Below, piece by piece: positions 36,184 to 45,853 of a DNA stretch of 64,000 nucleotides (position 1 is the first letter of the stretch; each line of letters begins with the position of its first letter). The notes beneath the pieces are model-generated. The model did no database searches. It was not told the DNA's origin and saw only the letters and a list, made by a program, of their open reading frames with translations. Made by a program: the position numbers and the translations under genes. This DNA is from Roseiarcus sp963721905 (GTDB taxonomy: Bacteria; Pseudomonadota; Alphaproteobacteria; Rhizobiales; Beijerinckiaceae): positions 372,001 to 436,000 of the forward strand of contig CAVRMF010000011.1 of assembly GCA_963721905.1 (NCBI GenBank), read 5' to 3'.

Positions 36184-37512
36184 ATGCGTATGAACTCCGC
36201 TTCATCGACAGGACCACGACGCGCCATGAACCGCATCCGTGCGCCAAATGTCCAAAGCCTGCTCGTGCGCGCCGTGGTCGCCCGGCTGACGCGCCGTGTC
36301 GAGGTCGGCGAGCTCACGATCCAACTGCCGTCGGGGGACCGGGTCCGTTGCTCCGGCGCCAAGCCGGGGCCCGCTGCGGACATTCAGTTTCTCAAATGGC
36401 GCGCGATCATGCGCATCCTTGTCGGCGGTGAGGTGGGAGTCGCCGCGAGCTATTGCGACGGCGAATGGACGAGCTCCGATCTGCCGGCTCTGATCGAGTG
36501 GGGCGCGCTGAACGGAGATCAGTTCACGGATTCCATCAAGGGTCTCGCGCCCGCGCGCTTTCTCAATCGAGTTGCTCACCGGCTTCACGCCAACACGCGC
36601 CCAGGAAGCCGCCGCAACATTGTCGCGCACTACGATCTGGGGAACGAGTTCTACCGTCTGTGGCTGGACCGGACCATGACCTATTCCTCGGCCATTTTTC
36701 CAGCCTCCGACGCGACCCTGGAGGAGGCTCAGGAGACGAAATTCGCCCGCATCATCGAGCGCCTCAATCTCGATGGCGGGGAGAGCATCCTCGAAATCGG
36801 CGGCGGCTGGGGGGCGCTCGCCGCCGCAATCGCCAAGTCTCGCGGGGCGCGGGTGACGAGCCTCACCATCTCTCCCGCCCAGCTCAGCGACGCCGAGGCG
36901 CGCGCGCTGAGCGAATCGATCGCTGAAAAGGTCCAGTTCAAGCTCATGGACTACCGCGACGTCGGCGGCGTCTTCGACCGCATTGTGTCGATCGAGATGA
37001 TCGAAGCCGTCGGGAGGGAGTACCTGCCGAACTATTTCGAAACGATCCGCAGTCGGCTCCGCCCCGGGGGACTTTGCGTCCTGCAGGCGATCACGATCGC
37101 CGAAGACCGTTTCGCCTCGTATTGCAGTCGACCGGACTTCCTCCAGCGGTGCATTTTTCCTGGCGGGTTCATCCCGTCGAAGACCTACCTGCGCGAAGTG
37201 CTGGAGGCGCACGGGCTCCGGCTGCTTGCGTCGGACAATTTTGGCGACAGCTACGCGCTGACCATTCGTGAATGGAGGCGGCGATTCCTCGCCGCATGGC
37301 CCGAAATCGAGAAGATGGGATTTCATGAGTCGTTCAAGCGCCTTTGGGAGTTTTACCTCAGCTACTGCGAAGGCGGGTTTCGCGCCGGCGTCATCGACGT
37401 CGGCCTCTATTCGCTCGCCCATGCCGAGACGGCCCGAGCGCCCTCGACTGACGTTGGCCCGTATCGTACGGCTCATGGGCGCCGCTGCTCGCGATCGGCA
37501 ATCTCGAGTTAA
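36184..37512 (+). CDS. cfa: Cyclopropane-fatty-acyl-phospholipid synthase
   Basis: Transfers a methylene group from S-adenosylmethionine to double bonds of membrane phospholipid acyl chains. About 442 residues from the ATG at 36184; a second ATG at 36226 is possible. N-terminal domain with GVAASYCDGEWTSSDLPALI, then IVAHYDLGNEFYRLWLDRTM, SAM motif ILEIGGGWGALA, VSIEMIEAVG and CSRPDFLQRCIFPGGFIPS are all family hallmarks. About 30 residues after the usual end (GGFRAGVIDVGLYSLA) form an unmatched tail. It acts on unsaturated lipids such as those made by the fabA-fabB route elsewhere in the window. Confidence 0.92.
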   Translation: MRMNSASSTGPRRAMNRIRAPNVQSLLVRAVVARLTRRVEVGELTIQLPSGDRVRCSGAKPGPAADIQFLKWRAIMRILVGGEVGVAASYCDGEWTSSDLPALIEWGALNGDQFTDSIKGLAPARFLNRVAHRLHANTRPGSRRNIVAHYDLGNEFYRLWLDRTMTYSSAIFPASDATLEEAQETKFARIIERLNLDGGESILEIGGGWGALAAAIAKSRGARVTSLTISPAQLSDAEARALSESIAEKVQFKLMDYRDVGGVFDRIVSIEMIEAVGREYLPNYFETIRSRLRPGGLCVLQAITIAEDRFASYCSRPDFLQRCIFPGGFIPSKTYLREVLEAHGLRLLASDNFGDSYALTIREWRRRFLAAWPEIEKMGFHESFKRLWEFYLSYCEGGFRAGVIDVGLYSLAHAETARAPSTDVGPYRTAHGRRCSRSAISS

Positions 37513-37579
37513 CCGGTCCGAAAGCGAACGCCGCTAGGCTGCTGAGCCGTTCGTTCGAGCCAAGCGGAAAGGCAAAGCC

Positions 37580-37708
37580 ATGAAGTCGTCGCGCCGCCCA
37601 TGGTCTGAGGTGACCGCAATCGAGTACGCGCTGATCGCGTCGCTGATTGCGGTCTTCATCGTCGCCACCTTTCAGACGGTCGGAGTCCACGCCCGCGCGC
37701 TCTTTTGA
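37580..37708 (+). CDS. Flp/Fap-type pilin, very short
   Basis: 42 codons, from ATG at 37580 to TGA at 37706-37708, with GGAAAGG upstream. The protein starts MKSSRRPWSE and continues VTAIEYALIASLIAVFIV, matching the Flp prepilin pattern: short basic leader, cleavage, then TAIEY with the Glu at +5 region and a hydrophobic helix. The residue before the cleavage point is normally Gly; here it is Val or Glu, so processing by the TadV-type peptidase is uncertain. No tad/cpa secretion genes are near. It is an isolated gene between cfa and the helicase gene. Confidence 0.65.
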   Translation: MKSSRRPWSEVTAIEYALIASLIAVFIVATFQTVGVHARALF

Positions 37709-37968
37709 CCGGTTTGGGCGCGGCGCCGTCTTAACGCGCTCGCCGTCTGTTACCTCCCTGATAACCGCGAATTAACTCCCTGTTATTGTCTCGTTCCGCG
37801 ATCCGTCCGTGTTTCTGTCAAGATCTTGGAATTCAAGGTTTTTTCGCAATAACGCGCGGTTGGGGACGCCCGCTTCTCCCTGTTTTCTCCCTGCTAGCAG
37901 GCCGCGTTCCCAGGGGCGCCGTCGAAAAGGGTCGACAAACCGGATTGCGCCTCCCAGGTTGGGGGCGC

Positions 37969-40327
37969 ATGATTCGTTCCGTGCCTCAGCGATCCGGGAG
38001 ATCCGACCACGAGGGCTCTGCACCTCTTCCGCCCTCGCACGCGCTCCGCGCGCCGGGCCCGCATGGCCTGCCGCCCTATCTCGCGGGGCTCAACGACGAG
38101 CAGCGGAGCGCCGTCGAGGCCCTTGACGGTCCCGTCCTTGTTCTCGCAGGCGCAGGGGTCGGCAAGACCCGCGTGCTCACCACCCGCATCGCCCATCTGA
38201 TTGCGACCGGACGCGCTCGCCCTCACGAAATCCTCGCGGTGACGTTCACCAACAAGGCCGCGCGCGAGATGCGCGAGCGCGTCGCCATGTTCACCGGCTC
38301 GGCGCAGGGCATGCCTTGGCTTGGCACATTCCATTCGATCAGCGTCAAGATCCTGCGCATGCATTCCGAGCTCGTCGGGTTGAGGCCGAACTTCACCATC
38401 CTCGACACGGACGACCAGCTGCGGCTCCTGAAGCAGATCCTGCAGGCGGAAAATCTCGACGACAAACGCTGGCCGGCGCGGGCGCTGGCGAGCCTGATCG
38501 ACGGATGGAAGAACAGGGGGCTTGATCCCCGTCACGTCCCCGCGAACGAATTCGGCTGGTTTCGCCGGTGGCCGCGGCGCCGCCTTGTACGAGATGTACC
38601 AGAGCCGTCTGAAAGCCTTGAACGCCGTCGACTTCGGCGATCTCCTGCTCGAATCGCTGAGGCTCTTTCGCGAACAGGGCGACATTCTCGCGAGCTTCCA
38701 GCGCCGCTTCCGCTACATTCTGGTCGACGAATATCAGGATACCAACGTTGTCCAGTATCTGTGGTTGCGCCTCCTCGCCCGAGCCGACGGCAATCTGTGC
38801 TGCGTCGGCGACGACGACCAGTCGATCTACGGATGGCGAGGCGCGGACGTCGACAACATTCTGCGCTTCGAAAGAGATTTTCCCGGCGCGAAAGTCATTC
38901 GGCTCGAGCGCAATTACCGCTCAGGCGGCCACATACTCGCAGTCGCTTCGGGGCTGATCGCACATAATCAGGGACGGCTCGGCAAGACCCTCTTCACCGA
39001 CGCCCCCATGGGCGCCCGCCCGACCGTGACCGGGGTTTGGGACAGCCAGGAGGAAGCCCGGGTCGTTGGCGAAGCGATCGAGCATGCCCAGCGGGCCGGC
39101 GTCTCGCTGGACGACATCGCCATCCTTGTGCGCGCTTCCTTCCAGATGCGCGAATTCGAGGAGCGCTTCATCGCGCTCGGCCTTCCGTATCGAGTGATCG
39201 GCGGTCCGCGCTTCTACGAGCGGGCCGAAATTCGCGACGCGCTCGCTTATCTGCGCTGCGTCGCGCAGCCGGATGACGATTTGGCCTTCGAGCGGATCTA
39301 CAATCAGCCCAAGCGCGGGCTCGGCGAAGCGACGCTCGCCACCTTGCACGAATATGGCCGGCGCGCCGGCGTTTCGCTGACCCGCGCCGCGCGAATGCTC
39401 ACGGAAACGGAGGAGCTGAAAGCGCGTCCGCGCCAGATCCTGCGCGACCTTCTGGCCGGGTTCGATCGCTGGCGGAAGCGCGCCGACCAAATCCCGCACG
39501 AGGAGTTGGCGCAGCTCGTCCTCGAGGAAAGCGGCTATATCGACATGTGGAAGGCCGAGCGGACGCCCGACGCCGCCGGCCGTCTCGACAATCTCAAGGA
39601 ACTCGTGCGTTCGATAGGCGAGTTCCCCGACCTTGGCGCCTTCCTCGAGCATGTGTCGCTGGTGATGGACGTCGAGGGACCCTCCGAGGGCGCGCGCGTC
39701 TCGATCATGACGCTGCACGGGGCCAAGGGCCTCGAGTTTGACATCGTTTTTCTGCCGGGGTGGGAGGAAGGCCTATTTCCGAACCAGCGCTCGTTGGACG
39801 ACAACGGCCGCGCCGGGCTCGAGGAGGAGCGCCGCCTCGCCTATGTCGGCCTCACGCGTGCCCGCAACGAGGCCAAGATCTATCATGCCGCCAACCGCCG
39901 GGTGCGCGGCCTATGGCAGACCTCCGTGCCCTCCCGGTTCATCGGGGAACTGCCTCCCGATCATGCCGAATTCGAGGAGACCGAGGGCGCCGCGGCCTTT
40001 GGCGGCTATGGCGTGAGCCGTTTTGACGGGGCGCCCGCAGGATTTTCCTCGCGCTACGACACGCCTGGCTGGCGGAGGGCGGAGGAACGGTCGCGCCACG
40101 CCGCGGAACAGGGAGCGCGATTCGGCGCCGGTTCCGGGCGCACTCTCGAAGGCGAGGCGCAACGACGCCCGGCTCCGGATGCCGCTTTCGAAGCGGGCGC
40201 CCGGGTGTTTCACCTCAAGTTCGGACCCGGGAGCGTCGTCGCCGCCGACGGCCCCAAACTGACCGTCGATTTCGACCGCGCCGGCCGCAAGCTGGTCATG
40301 GACAGTTTTGTGACGGCGGAAGGGTAG
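37969..40327 (+). pseudogene. uvrD: UvrD/PcrA-type DNA helicase, frameshifted
   Basis: SF1A 3'-5' helicase for DNA repair and replication restart. Frame 1 from the ATG at 37969: Q-motif LNDEQRSAVEAL, Walker A VLAGAGVGKTRVLTTR, VTFTNKAAREMRERV, GTFHSISVKILR. Frame 2: VDFGDLLLESLRLF, Walker B ILVDEYQDTNVVQY, VGDDDQSIYGWRGA, LERNYRS, MTLHGAKGLEFDIVFLPGWE, RRLAYVGLTRAR. One extra base near 38551-38552 separates the halves; the repaired protein has about 785 residues, standard for UvrD/PcrA. C-terminal Tudor-like motif VFHLKFGPGSVVAADG is present. The Walker A has Val where Thr is usual (GAGTGKT). Confidence 0.92.
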
Positions 40328-40342
40328 TTCGCGCGCGGTCTC

Positions 40343-41230
40343 TCATGCGGCCTTGGTCTTTGGATTCACCTCCGCGGTGTAGGCGTCAATGAGCCCAGCG
40401 GTGATGGAGCCGGGCGTGTAGAGATGCGGGCCGATCTCGCCAACGGGCGTCACTTCGGCGGCGGTTCCGGTGATGAAACATTCGCTGAAGGCTCCAAGTT
40501 CGTCGGGCATGATCCGCCGCTCCACGACCTCGACGCCGCGCCGGCGTGCAAGGTCGATAACGGTCGCCCGCGTGATCCCGGCGAGGAAGCAGTCGGCGAT
40601 CGGCGTGTGGATCGTTCCATCCTTCACGAAAAAGACGTTGGCTCCGGTGCATTCCGCGACGCGGCCCTGCCAGTCCATCATGAGGGCGTCGGCGTAACCG
40701 CGGCGCTCCGCGCGATGCTTGGAGATGGTGCAGATCATGTAGAGGCCGGCGGCCTTGGCGAGGGAGGGCGCAGTCGCCGGATCGGGCCGCCGATAGTCGG
40801 CGATATCCAGCCGGATGCCTTTCATCCGCTGCGCCGGGTCGAAATAGCTCGGCCAGTCCCAGACGGCGATGCCGAGATGGATCGTGTTGTGCTGCGCCGA
40901 GACCCCCATCATCTCGGATCCGCGCCAGGCGATCGGACGCACGTAGGCGTCGGTGAAATTGTTGCGCCTCAGCGCCTCGGCCTTGGCCGCGTCGATCTGG
41001 TCGACCGTCCAGGGAATTTCAAAATCGAGAGTGCGGGCCGAGTCCTTCAGCCGGCGCGAGTGCTCGGCCGACTTGAAAATGCGGCCGCCATAGGCGCGCT
41101 CGCCCTCGAAAACCGCGCTCGCGTAATGTAGCGCGTGGGTCAGGATGTGAACCTTCGCGTCGCGCCATGCGACCATCCGGCCGTCAAGCCAGATCCATCC
41201 GTCACGATCGTCAAAATTCGGCGTGGCCAT
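40343..41230 (-). CDS. ilvE: Branched-chain amino acid aminotransferase
   Basis: PLP fold-type IV enzyme for Val, Leu, Ile synthesis and degradation. About 295 residues from the ATG at 41230. THALHYASAVFEGERAYGG near the N-terminus, YVRPIAWRGSEMMG, the lysine region CTISKHRAERRGYADALMMD and VAECTGANVFFVKDG are family features. Divergent from the petP regulator across 124 bases with a 23-bp palindrome at the petP end; co-regulation is possible. In Rhizobiales ilvE and this MarR/OmpR pair often share this layout. Confidence 0.93.
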   Translation of the reverse strand: MATPNFDDRDGWIWLDGRMVAWRDAKVHILTHALHYASAVFEGERAYGGRIFKSAEHSRRLKDSARTLDFEIPWTVDQIDAAKAEALRRNNFTDAYVRPIAWRGSEMMGVSAQHNTIHLGIAVWDWPSYFDPAQRMKGIRLDIADYRRPDPATAPSLAKAAGLYMICTISKHRAERRGYADALMMDWQGRVAECTGANVFFVKDGTIHTPIADCFLAGITRATVIDLARRRGVEVVERRIMPDELGAFSECFITGTAAEVTPVGEIGPHLYTPGSITAGLIDAYTAEVNPKTKAA

Positions 41231-41332
41231 CGAGCTTTCCTCCGTTCGGGTCACAAGTTGGTTTGGTTTTTGGGTTTTTGGGTCTACATGCAGGATATCG
41301 AAAGTCACCGGCTTGATAGCAAGATCGTCCGA

Positions 41333-41355
41333 TTATGTCAATATTACTGACCTAA
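41333..41355. promoter_or_regulatory. Candidate MarR/PetP operator palindrome
   Basis: A 23-bp near-perfect palindrome, TTATGTCAATATT followed by ACTGACCTAA: 9 of 11 base pairs around the centre match. It overlaps the A of the petP ATG at 41355, so protein bound here would block petP expression. Autoregulation by the MarR-type product is the natural guess (inference); effect on ilvE, 100 bases upstream and divergent, is possible. Confidence 0.5.
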
Positions 41356-41894
41356 TGAGCGTCTCGATGTCGCCCAAAGCCACCGATCCCGCGCTGCGCG
41401 CCAGCCCGGACGAGGGGCCGATGTACGAATTGATCGAGCTCTTTTTCTTCGCCTATCGCGATTTCGTGGGCGACGCCGACCGGCTGCTCGAGGCTTACGG
41501 TTTCGGTCGGGCGCATCACCGCGTTCTCTATTTCGTCACCCGCAGGCCGGGGCTGACGATCGCGGAGCTCCTGGACATTCTGCGCATCACGAAACAAAGC
41601 CTCAATCGTGTGCTCCGAGAGCTCGTGGACAAGAATTTCATCGAGACGCGCGCCGGAGCGCCAGACCGGCGCCGCCGGCAACTCTATGCCACGATCGAGG
41701 GCGAACGCTTGGCGCTGCGCCTGGCGCAGGTCCAGACGCGCCGGTTCGCCGGCGCCCTGGAAGCGCTCGGCGATGATGGGCGGCAGTCGGCGGCCGCCTT
41801 CCTCAATGCGATGATCGATCCGGACACTCGGGCCTCGGCCCCGACGCCGCGCGTCGAGGCGGCCCGGCGGGCAGGCGGAGCTCGGCGACCTTGA
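41355..41894 (+). CDS. petP: MarR-family transcriptional regulator, PetP-like
   Basis: About 179 residues with a winged-helix domain: RAHHRVLYFVTRRPGLTIAE, then LDILRITKQSLNRVLRELVD (recognition helix) and GAPDRRRRQLYATIEGE (wing). It is followed by the OmpR-type regulator with an overlapping start (TTGA) and by a histidine kinase. This order is that of petP-petR of Rhodobacter and its Rhizobiales counterparts. A 23-bp palindrome sits on its start codon. The gene name follows from context and is not experimentally anchored here. Confidence 0.85.
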   Translation: MSVSMSPKATDPALRASPDEGPMYELIELFFFAYRDFVGDADRLLEAYGFGRAHHRVLYFVTRRPGLTIAELLDILRITKQSLNRVLRELVDKNFIETRAGAPDRRRRQLYATIEGERLALRLAQVQTRRFAGALEALGDDGRQSAAAFLNAMIDPDTRASAPTPRVEAARRAGGARRP

Positions 41895-42598
41895 CTTCGG
41901 CTCCGCTCGAGGACGACGCCGCGCATGTGCTGGTGGTCGACGACGACCGGCGGCTGCGCGCGTTGCTGTCGAGCTATCTGACAAAGAACGGCCACCGCGT
42001 TACGGTCGCGGCGAGCGCCGCCGAAGCACGGGCTTTTCTGGATGGCCTGGCTTTCGACATCATCGTGCTCGACGTGATGATGCCCGGAGAAAGCGGTTTC
42101 GAACTCGCGACGCATTTGCGAAAGCGGTCCCAGGTGCCGATCCTGATGCTGACGGCGCGCGGCGAGCCGCAGGACCGGGTGCGCGGCCTCGAGATCGGCG
42201 TCGACGACTATCTGTCAAAACCGTTCGATCCCCGCGAGCTCCTGCTGCGGATCGGCTCCGTGCTCCGTCGCACCCGGGCCTCCCCTTTCGGCAAGCTCGA
42301 GACCGCCGTGGTGCGCTTCGGCCCGTTCGCGTTTTCACCGGAGCGGGGCGAATTGCGCTCCGGCGAGGATGTCGTGCGCATCACCGAACGCGAGCGCGAA
42401 ATGCTGCGCCTTCTTTGCGCTAATCCGGGTGAGAGCGTCTCGCGCGAGGTCCTGTCGGGCTCGGGGGGCGCGGCCCAGGAGCGCACGGTCGACGTGCTGA
42501 TCAATCGCCTCAGGCGGAAAATCGAGCACGATCCCGCCAACCCCGCCTATTTGCAGACGGCCCGGGGGACCGGCTACCGCCTGATTGCCGACGGATGA
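41891..42598 (+). CDS. petR: OmpR-family response regulator, PetR-like
   Basis: 235 residues: receiver domain with VVDDDRRLRALL, phospho-Asp in IIVLDVMMPGESGFEL and Lys in DDYLSKPFDPREL, then a winged-helix DNA-binding domain (SREVLSGSG...ERTVDVLINRLRRKIEHDP and TARGTGYRL). The TTG start overlaps the petP stop and its stop overlaps the kinase start (ATGA), a tightly coupled three-gene operon. The DNA targets are unknown. Confidence 0.92.
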   Translation: MTSAPLEDDAAHVLVVDDDRRLRALLSSYLTKNGHRVTVAASAAEARAFLDGLAFDIIVLDVMMPGESGFELATHLRKRSQVPILMLTARGEPQDRVRGLEIGVDDYLSKPFDPRELLLRIGSVLRRTRASPFGKLETAVVRFGPFAFSPERGELRSGEDVVRITEREREMLRLLCANPGESVSREVLSGSGGAAQERTVDVLINRLRRKIEHDPANPAYLQTARGTGYRLIADG

Positions 42599-43983
42599 TC
42601 GCGCGCCCGTCCGTCCGAACCCTGCGTCAGCTGGCGCGTGTGCGCGAGCTTTGGCGGCGCGGCTCGCGCAGCCTGGCAGCCGTGCTTCCGAAGGGCCTTT
42701 ACAAGCGCTCTCTCCTGATCGTGATCCTGCCGATGGTCCTGTTGCAGACCGCAGTCACCTTCGCGTTCATGCAGCATCATTGGGAACTGGTTACGCGGCG
42801 CTTATCCGAGGCCGTCGCGCGCGACGTGGGAGCGCTGACCGACCTCTATAAAACGCTTCCACCTGGCGAAGACGACGCCTTTCTGGCGAATCTGGCTTCC
42901 GAACGGTTCCGCATGGATGCGACCCTGCTTCCGGCGGGTCCCCTGCCACCGGCGGTGCCGAGTTCATTCTTCGCCGCGCTCGACCCATTGACGCGCACCC
43001 TCCCGAGCGAAATCAAAACCCAACTCCGGGAGCCGTTCTGGCTCGATACGATCGGCCGGTCGGGCCTGATGGAAATCCGCGTCGATCTCGGGGACCGGGT
43101 GCTCCGGCTGGTGACGCGCCGAGCGCTCGCCTACGAGGCGAACGCTCACATCTTCGTGCTCTGGATGCTCGTGGCGATGGTTCTTCTGCTGACCGTTGCG
43201 ATCATCTTCCTCAGAAACCAGATTCGGCCGATCCTGCGGCTCGCTCGCGCAGCGGAGGATTTCGGCAAGGGCCGGAGTCTCGAATTCAGCCCCCACGGCG
43301 CGCGCGAGGTTCGGCAGGCAGGCCACGCCTTCATCGAGATGAAACGCCGCATCGAACGGGCGACGGAGCAACGCACCGCCATGCTCAACGGCGTCAGTCA
43401 CGACCTTCGAACGATCCTGACGCGCTTCAAGCTTTCATTGGCCCTGCTGGACAATTCGGCGGACAGCGAACTCCTGCAAAAGGATGTCGACGAGATGGGC
43501 CAGATGCTCGAGGGCTATCTCGCCTTCGCCCGCGGCGACGCCAGCGAACCCACCACGCTCACGGACATCGCCTCGATGCTGGAGGACGTGCGCGCCGGCG
43601 CCGAGCGTCATGGGGCCGATATCCGGCTTAAAACCCGGGGAAACCTCAACATTCGAGTGCGGCCGATGGCAATGAAACGATGCGTCGCCAACCTTGTCGC
43701 GAACGCCCAGCGTCACGCCGACCATGTGGAGATATCCGGGAGCCGGGACCCGCAATTCGTTTCGATTGTCGTCGATGACGACGGCGCAGGCATACCCCCC
43801 GCCTACCGGGAGGACGTTTTCCGGCCGTTCTACCGGCTCGACGAGGCGCGCAACCAGGACGAAAGCGGGGCGGGCCTCGGCCTCGCCATCGCCAGAGACA
43901 TCGCCCGCTCGCACGGCGGCGACATCAAGCTCTCGGACAGCCCCATCGGCGGCCTCAGGGCGTCGGTTCGCATTCCCGTTTGA
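42595..43983 (+). CDS. EnvZ-like membrane histidine kinase
   Basis: 462 residues. Membrane segment at about 40-60, periplasmic loop of about 120 residues with AVPSSFFAALDPL, second membrane segment (about 187-205), HAMP-like region with QIRPILRLARAAEDFGKGRS, H-box LNGVSHDLRTILTRFKLSL (phospho-His), N-box RCVANLVANAQRHADHVEI, G1 VDDDGAGIP and G2 SGAGLGLAIARDIARSHGG. Partner of the adjoining PetR-like regulator by gene overlap. The stimulus is unknown; the periplasmic loop has no recognised domain. Confidence 0.93.
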   Translation: MIARPSVRTLRQLARVRELWRRGSRSLAAVLPKGLYKRSLLIVILPMVLLQTAVTFAFMQHHWELVTRRLSEAVARDVGALTDLYKTLPPGEDDAFLANLASERFRMDATLLPAGPLPPAVPSSFFAALDPLTRTLPSEIKTQLREPFWLDTIGRSGLMEIRVDLGDRVLRLVTRRALAYEANAHIFVLWMLVAMVLLLTVAIIFLRNQIRPILRLARAAEDFGKGRSLEFSPHGAREVRQAGHAFIEMKRRIERATEQRTAMLNGVSHDLRTILTRFKLSLALLDNSADSELLQKDVDEMGQMLEGYLAFARGDASEPTTLTDIASMLEDVRAGAERHGADIRLKTRGNLNIRVRPMAMKRCVANLVANAQRHADHVEISGSRDPQFVSIVVDDDGAGIPPAYREDVFRPFYRLDEARNQDESGAGLGLAIARDIARSHGGDIKLSDSPIGGLRASVRIPV

Positions 43984-44004
43984 CGACGAGACGGCGGTCG
44001 GCGC

Positions 44005-44328
44005 TCAGACCGCGGCGCTGATCCAGCGGGTGAGCTCGCTTTTTGGGCCGGCGCCCGTCTTGGTCGCGACCTGCTTGCCGCCCTTGAAGACCATCAGGGT
44101 CGGGATCGAACGGATGCCTAATTTGCTGGCGATCCCGGGATTCTCGTCGACGTTGAGCTTGGCGATCTTCACCTTGCCCTTCATTTCGGTGGCGATTTCC
44201 TCAAGCGCCGGGGCGATCATCCGGCAGGGGCCGCACCACTCCGCCCAGAAATCGACGACCACAGGCTCGCTGGAATTGATGACGTCAGCTTCGAAGCTCG
44301 CGTCGGTGACTTTGGCCGTGACTGACAT
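44005..44328 (-). CDS. trxA: Thioredoxin 1
   Basis: 107 residues from the ATG at 44328; a five-residue longer frame exists. Active site VVDFWAEWCGPCRMIAPALE, partner helix ATEMKGKVKIAKLNVDENPG and cis-proline IRSIPTLMVFKGGK are complete. A cytosolic disulfide reductant for ribonucleotide reductase and others. Convergent with the petPR-kinase operon. addA and other genes seen before trxA in some Rhizobiales are not here. Confidence 0.96.
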   Translation of the reverse strand: MSVTAKVTDASFEADVINSSEPVVVDFWAEWCGPCRMIAPALEEIATEMKGKVKIAKLNVDENPGIASKLGIRSIPTLMVFKGGKQVATKTGAGPKSELTRWISAAV

Positions 44329-44415
44329 GGAGGCCCTCTGCATTCGCGCGGCGCGCAGCCGCAGGCATGTTAGTTAGGTAGCGCACTGAGCGACGTCAAG
44401 CCGCGCGGGCGAGCG

Positions 44416-44775
44416 TCAAAACAGGCGGGCGCCGTTCGGGACCGCACGTGACGGCCCGATAAGAACCACCTCGCCCTCTGCGTCGGGAAATCCCAGCGTC
44501 AGCACTTCGGAGAGGAAAGGCCCGATTTGTCGGGGCGCGAAGTTGACCACCGCAGCCACCTGGCGTCCGACCAGCGCGTCGGGCCGATAGTGCCGGGTGA
44601 TCTGGGCCGACGATTTCCTTGTCCCGAGATCCGGGCCGAAATCGATCGCGAGCTTGAACGCGGGCTTCCGCGCCTGGGGAAATTCCTCGGCGGAGACGAT
44701 CGTCCCCACCCGAATGTCGACCTTGAGAAAGTCGTCGAAGGCGATTCGCGGCGCGGGTTCGGCGGTTTCGTTCAT
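44416..44775 (-). CDS. csaA: tRNA-binding-domain protein CsaA
   Basis: 119 residues, a single EMAP/OB-fold tRNA-binding domain: DFLKVDIRVGTIVSAEEFPQ, then FGPDLGTRKSSAQITRHY, RQVAAVVNFAPRQIGPFLSE and GEVVLIGPSRAVPNGARLF are the CsaA signature. Its proposed role is as a chaperone in protein export, or as a tRNA-binding protein. Standard length. Divergent from the HAD gene. Confidence 0.92.
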   Translation of the reverse strand: MNETAEPAPRIAFDDFLKVDIRVGTIVSAEEFPQARKPAFKLAIDFGPDLGTRKSSAQITRHYRPDALVGRQVAAVVNFAPRQIGPFLSEVLTLGFPDAEGEVVLIGPSRAVPNGARLF

Positions 44776-44869
44776 CTTGGTGCTCGCTGCTTGGGTTCAT
44801 ACTCTTCCGTTGACGGGCCGCGCCTGCAGGCTTGACAGCCGTGCGCGACTTACCCTAGCCGAGCCCCCG

Positions 44870-45778
44870 ATGACCATCCATGATGCAACGCGGGATATTC
44901 GGCAGATCAAAGGTCTCGGCGAGATTTCCGATCGCTACGACGCCATTCTTTGCGATATCTGGGGCGTCCTGCACAACGGCGTCGCGTCGTTCGGTCCGGC
45001 GTCTGAGGCGTTGTCCGCTTTTCGTCGACGCGGCGGAGCGGTGATTCTGATCAGCAACGCGCCGCGGCCTTCCGCCCCGATCCGCCGTCAGCTCGAGAGG
45101 CTCGGCGTCTCCCCGGACGCGTTCGACGCCGTCGCGACCTCGGGCGACGTGACGATCGAACTGATCGCGGAAAGGATCGCCGATCCCGTTCTCCACATCG
45201 GGCCCGCGCGCGACATGAGCCTTTTCGACGCTGCAGCCGAGGCGGCGGGCCGCCTGCCGAAGCTCGTGTCGCTGGAAGACGCTGCTTACGTGCTCTGCAC
45301 CGGTTTGCGTGACGATGTGACCGAGACGCCCGGCGACTACGAAGCCGAGCTCGGCGACATGGCGGCTCGCGCCATGACCATGATCTGCGCCAATCCTGAC
45401 ATCGTGATCCATCGCGGCGACGTCTTGATCTACTGCGCCGGAGCGGTGGCGCACCGATATGAAGATCTCGGCGGTCCGGTCGTCTACGCCGGCAAGCCCT
45501 ATGCGCCGATCTATCGACGCGCCCTGGCTTTGGCTGAGCGGGCGACCGGGGCGCCGCTGGACAGGCGACGCGTGCTGGCGATCGGCGACGGGATGAAAAC
45601 GGATATCGCGGGGGCCGCTGTCGCCTGCCTCGACGCGCTCCTCGTCACACACGGCATCCATCGGGAAGCGCTGCACGGCGAGAACCTCGAGAGTCCGGCG
45701 AGCGCCGCCGCGCTCAGGCGCCTCTACGCAGAGCATTCGCTGTGGCCGATCGCCGCGATCGGCCAGCTGCGAGCCTGA
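44870..45778 (+). CDS. HAD-superfamily hydrolase, TIGR01459 type (NagD-like)
   Basis: About 302 residues from the ATG at 44870. HAD motif I AILCDIWGVLHNG with both aspartate-type catalytic positions, motif II LISNAPRPS, and the C-terminal VYAGKPYAPIY and IGDGMKTDIAGA fit NagD-like class IIA hydrolases, specifically the alphaproteobacterial TIGR01459 group. Substrate unknown, probably a small phosphate ester. Followed by a MaoC-type gene after 75 bases and ribF. Confidence 0.9.
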   Translation: MTIHDATRDIRQIKGLGEISDRYDAILCDIWGVLHNGVASFGPASEALSAFRRRGGAVILISNAPRPSAPIRRQLERLGVSPDAFDAVATSGDVTIELIAERIADPVLHIGPARDMSLFDAAAEAAGRLPKLVSLEDAAYVLCTGLRDDVTETPGDYEAELGDMAARAMTMICANPDIVIHRGDVLIYCAGAVAHRYEDLGGPVVYAGKPYAPIYRRALALAERATGAPLDRRRVLAIGDGMKTDIAGAAVACLDALLVTHGIHREALHGENLESPASAAALRRLYAEHSLWPIAAIGQLRA

Positions 45779-45853
45779 ATGCCGCGTCGGCCAGCAGAGA
45801 CTCGTTTTTTCTGGTAACCTAAACCTCGCGCCTCTGACGGAAGCCGCAATCGA

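Noticed and set aside
36202..37476. 424-codon open frame antisense to the CFA synthase
   Set aside because: Shadow of a strongly conserved gene, low-information composition.
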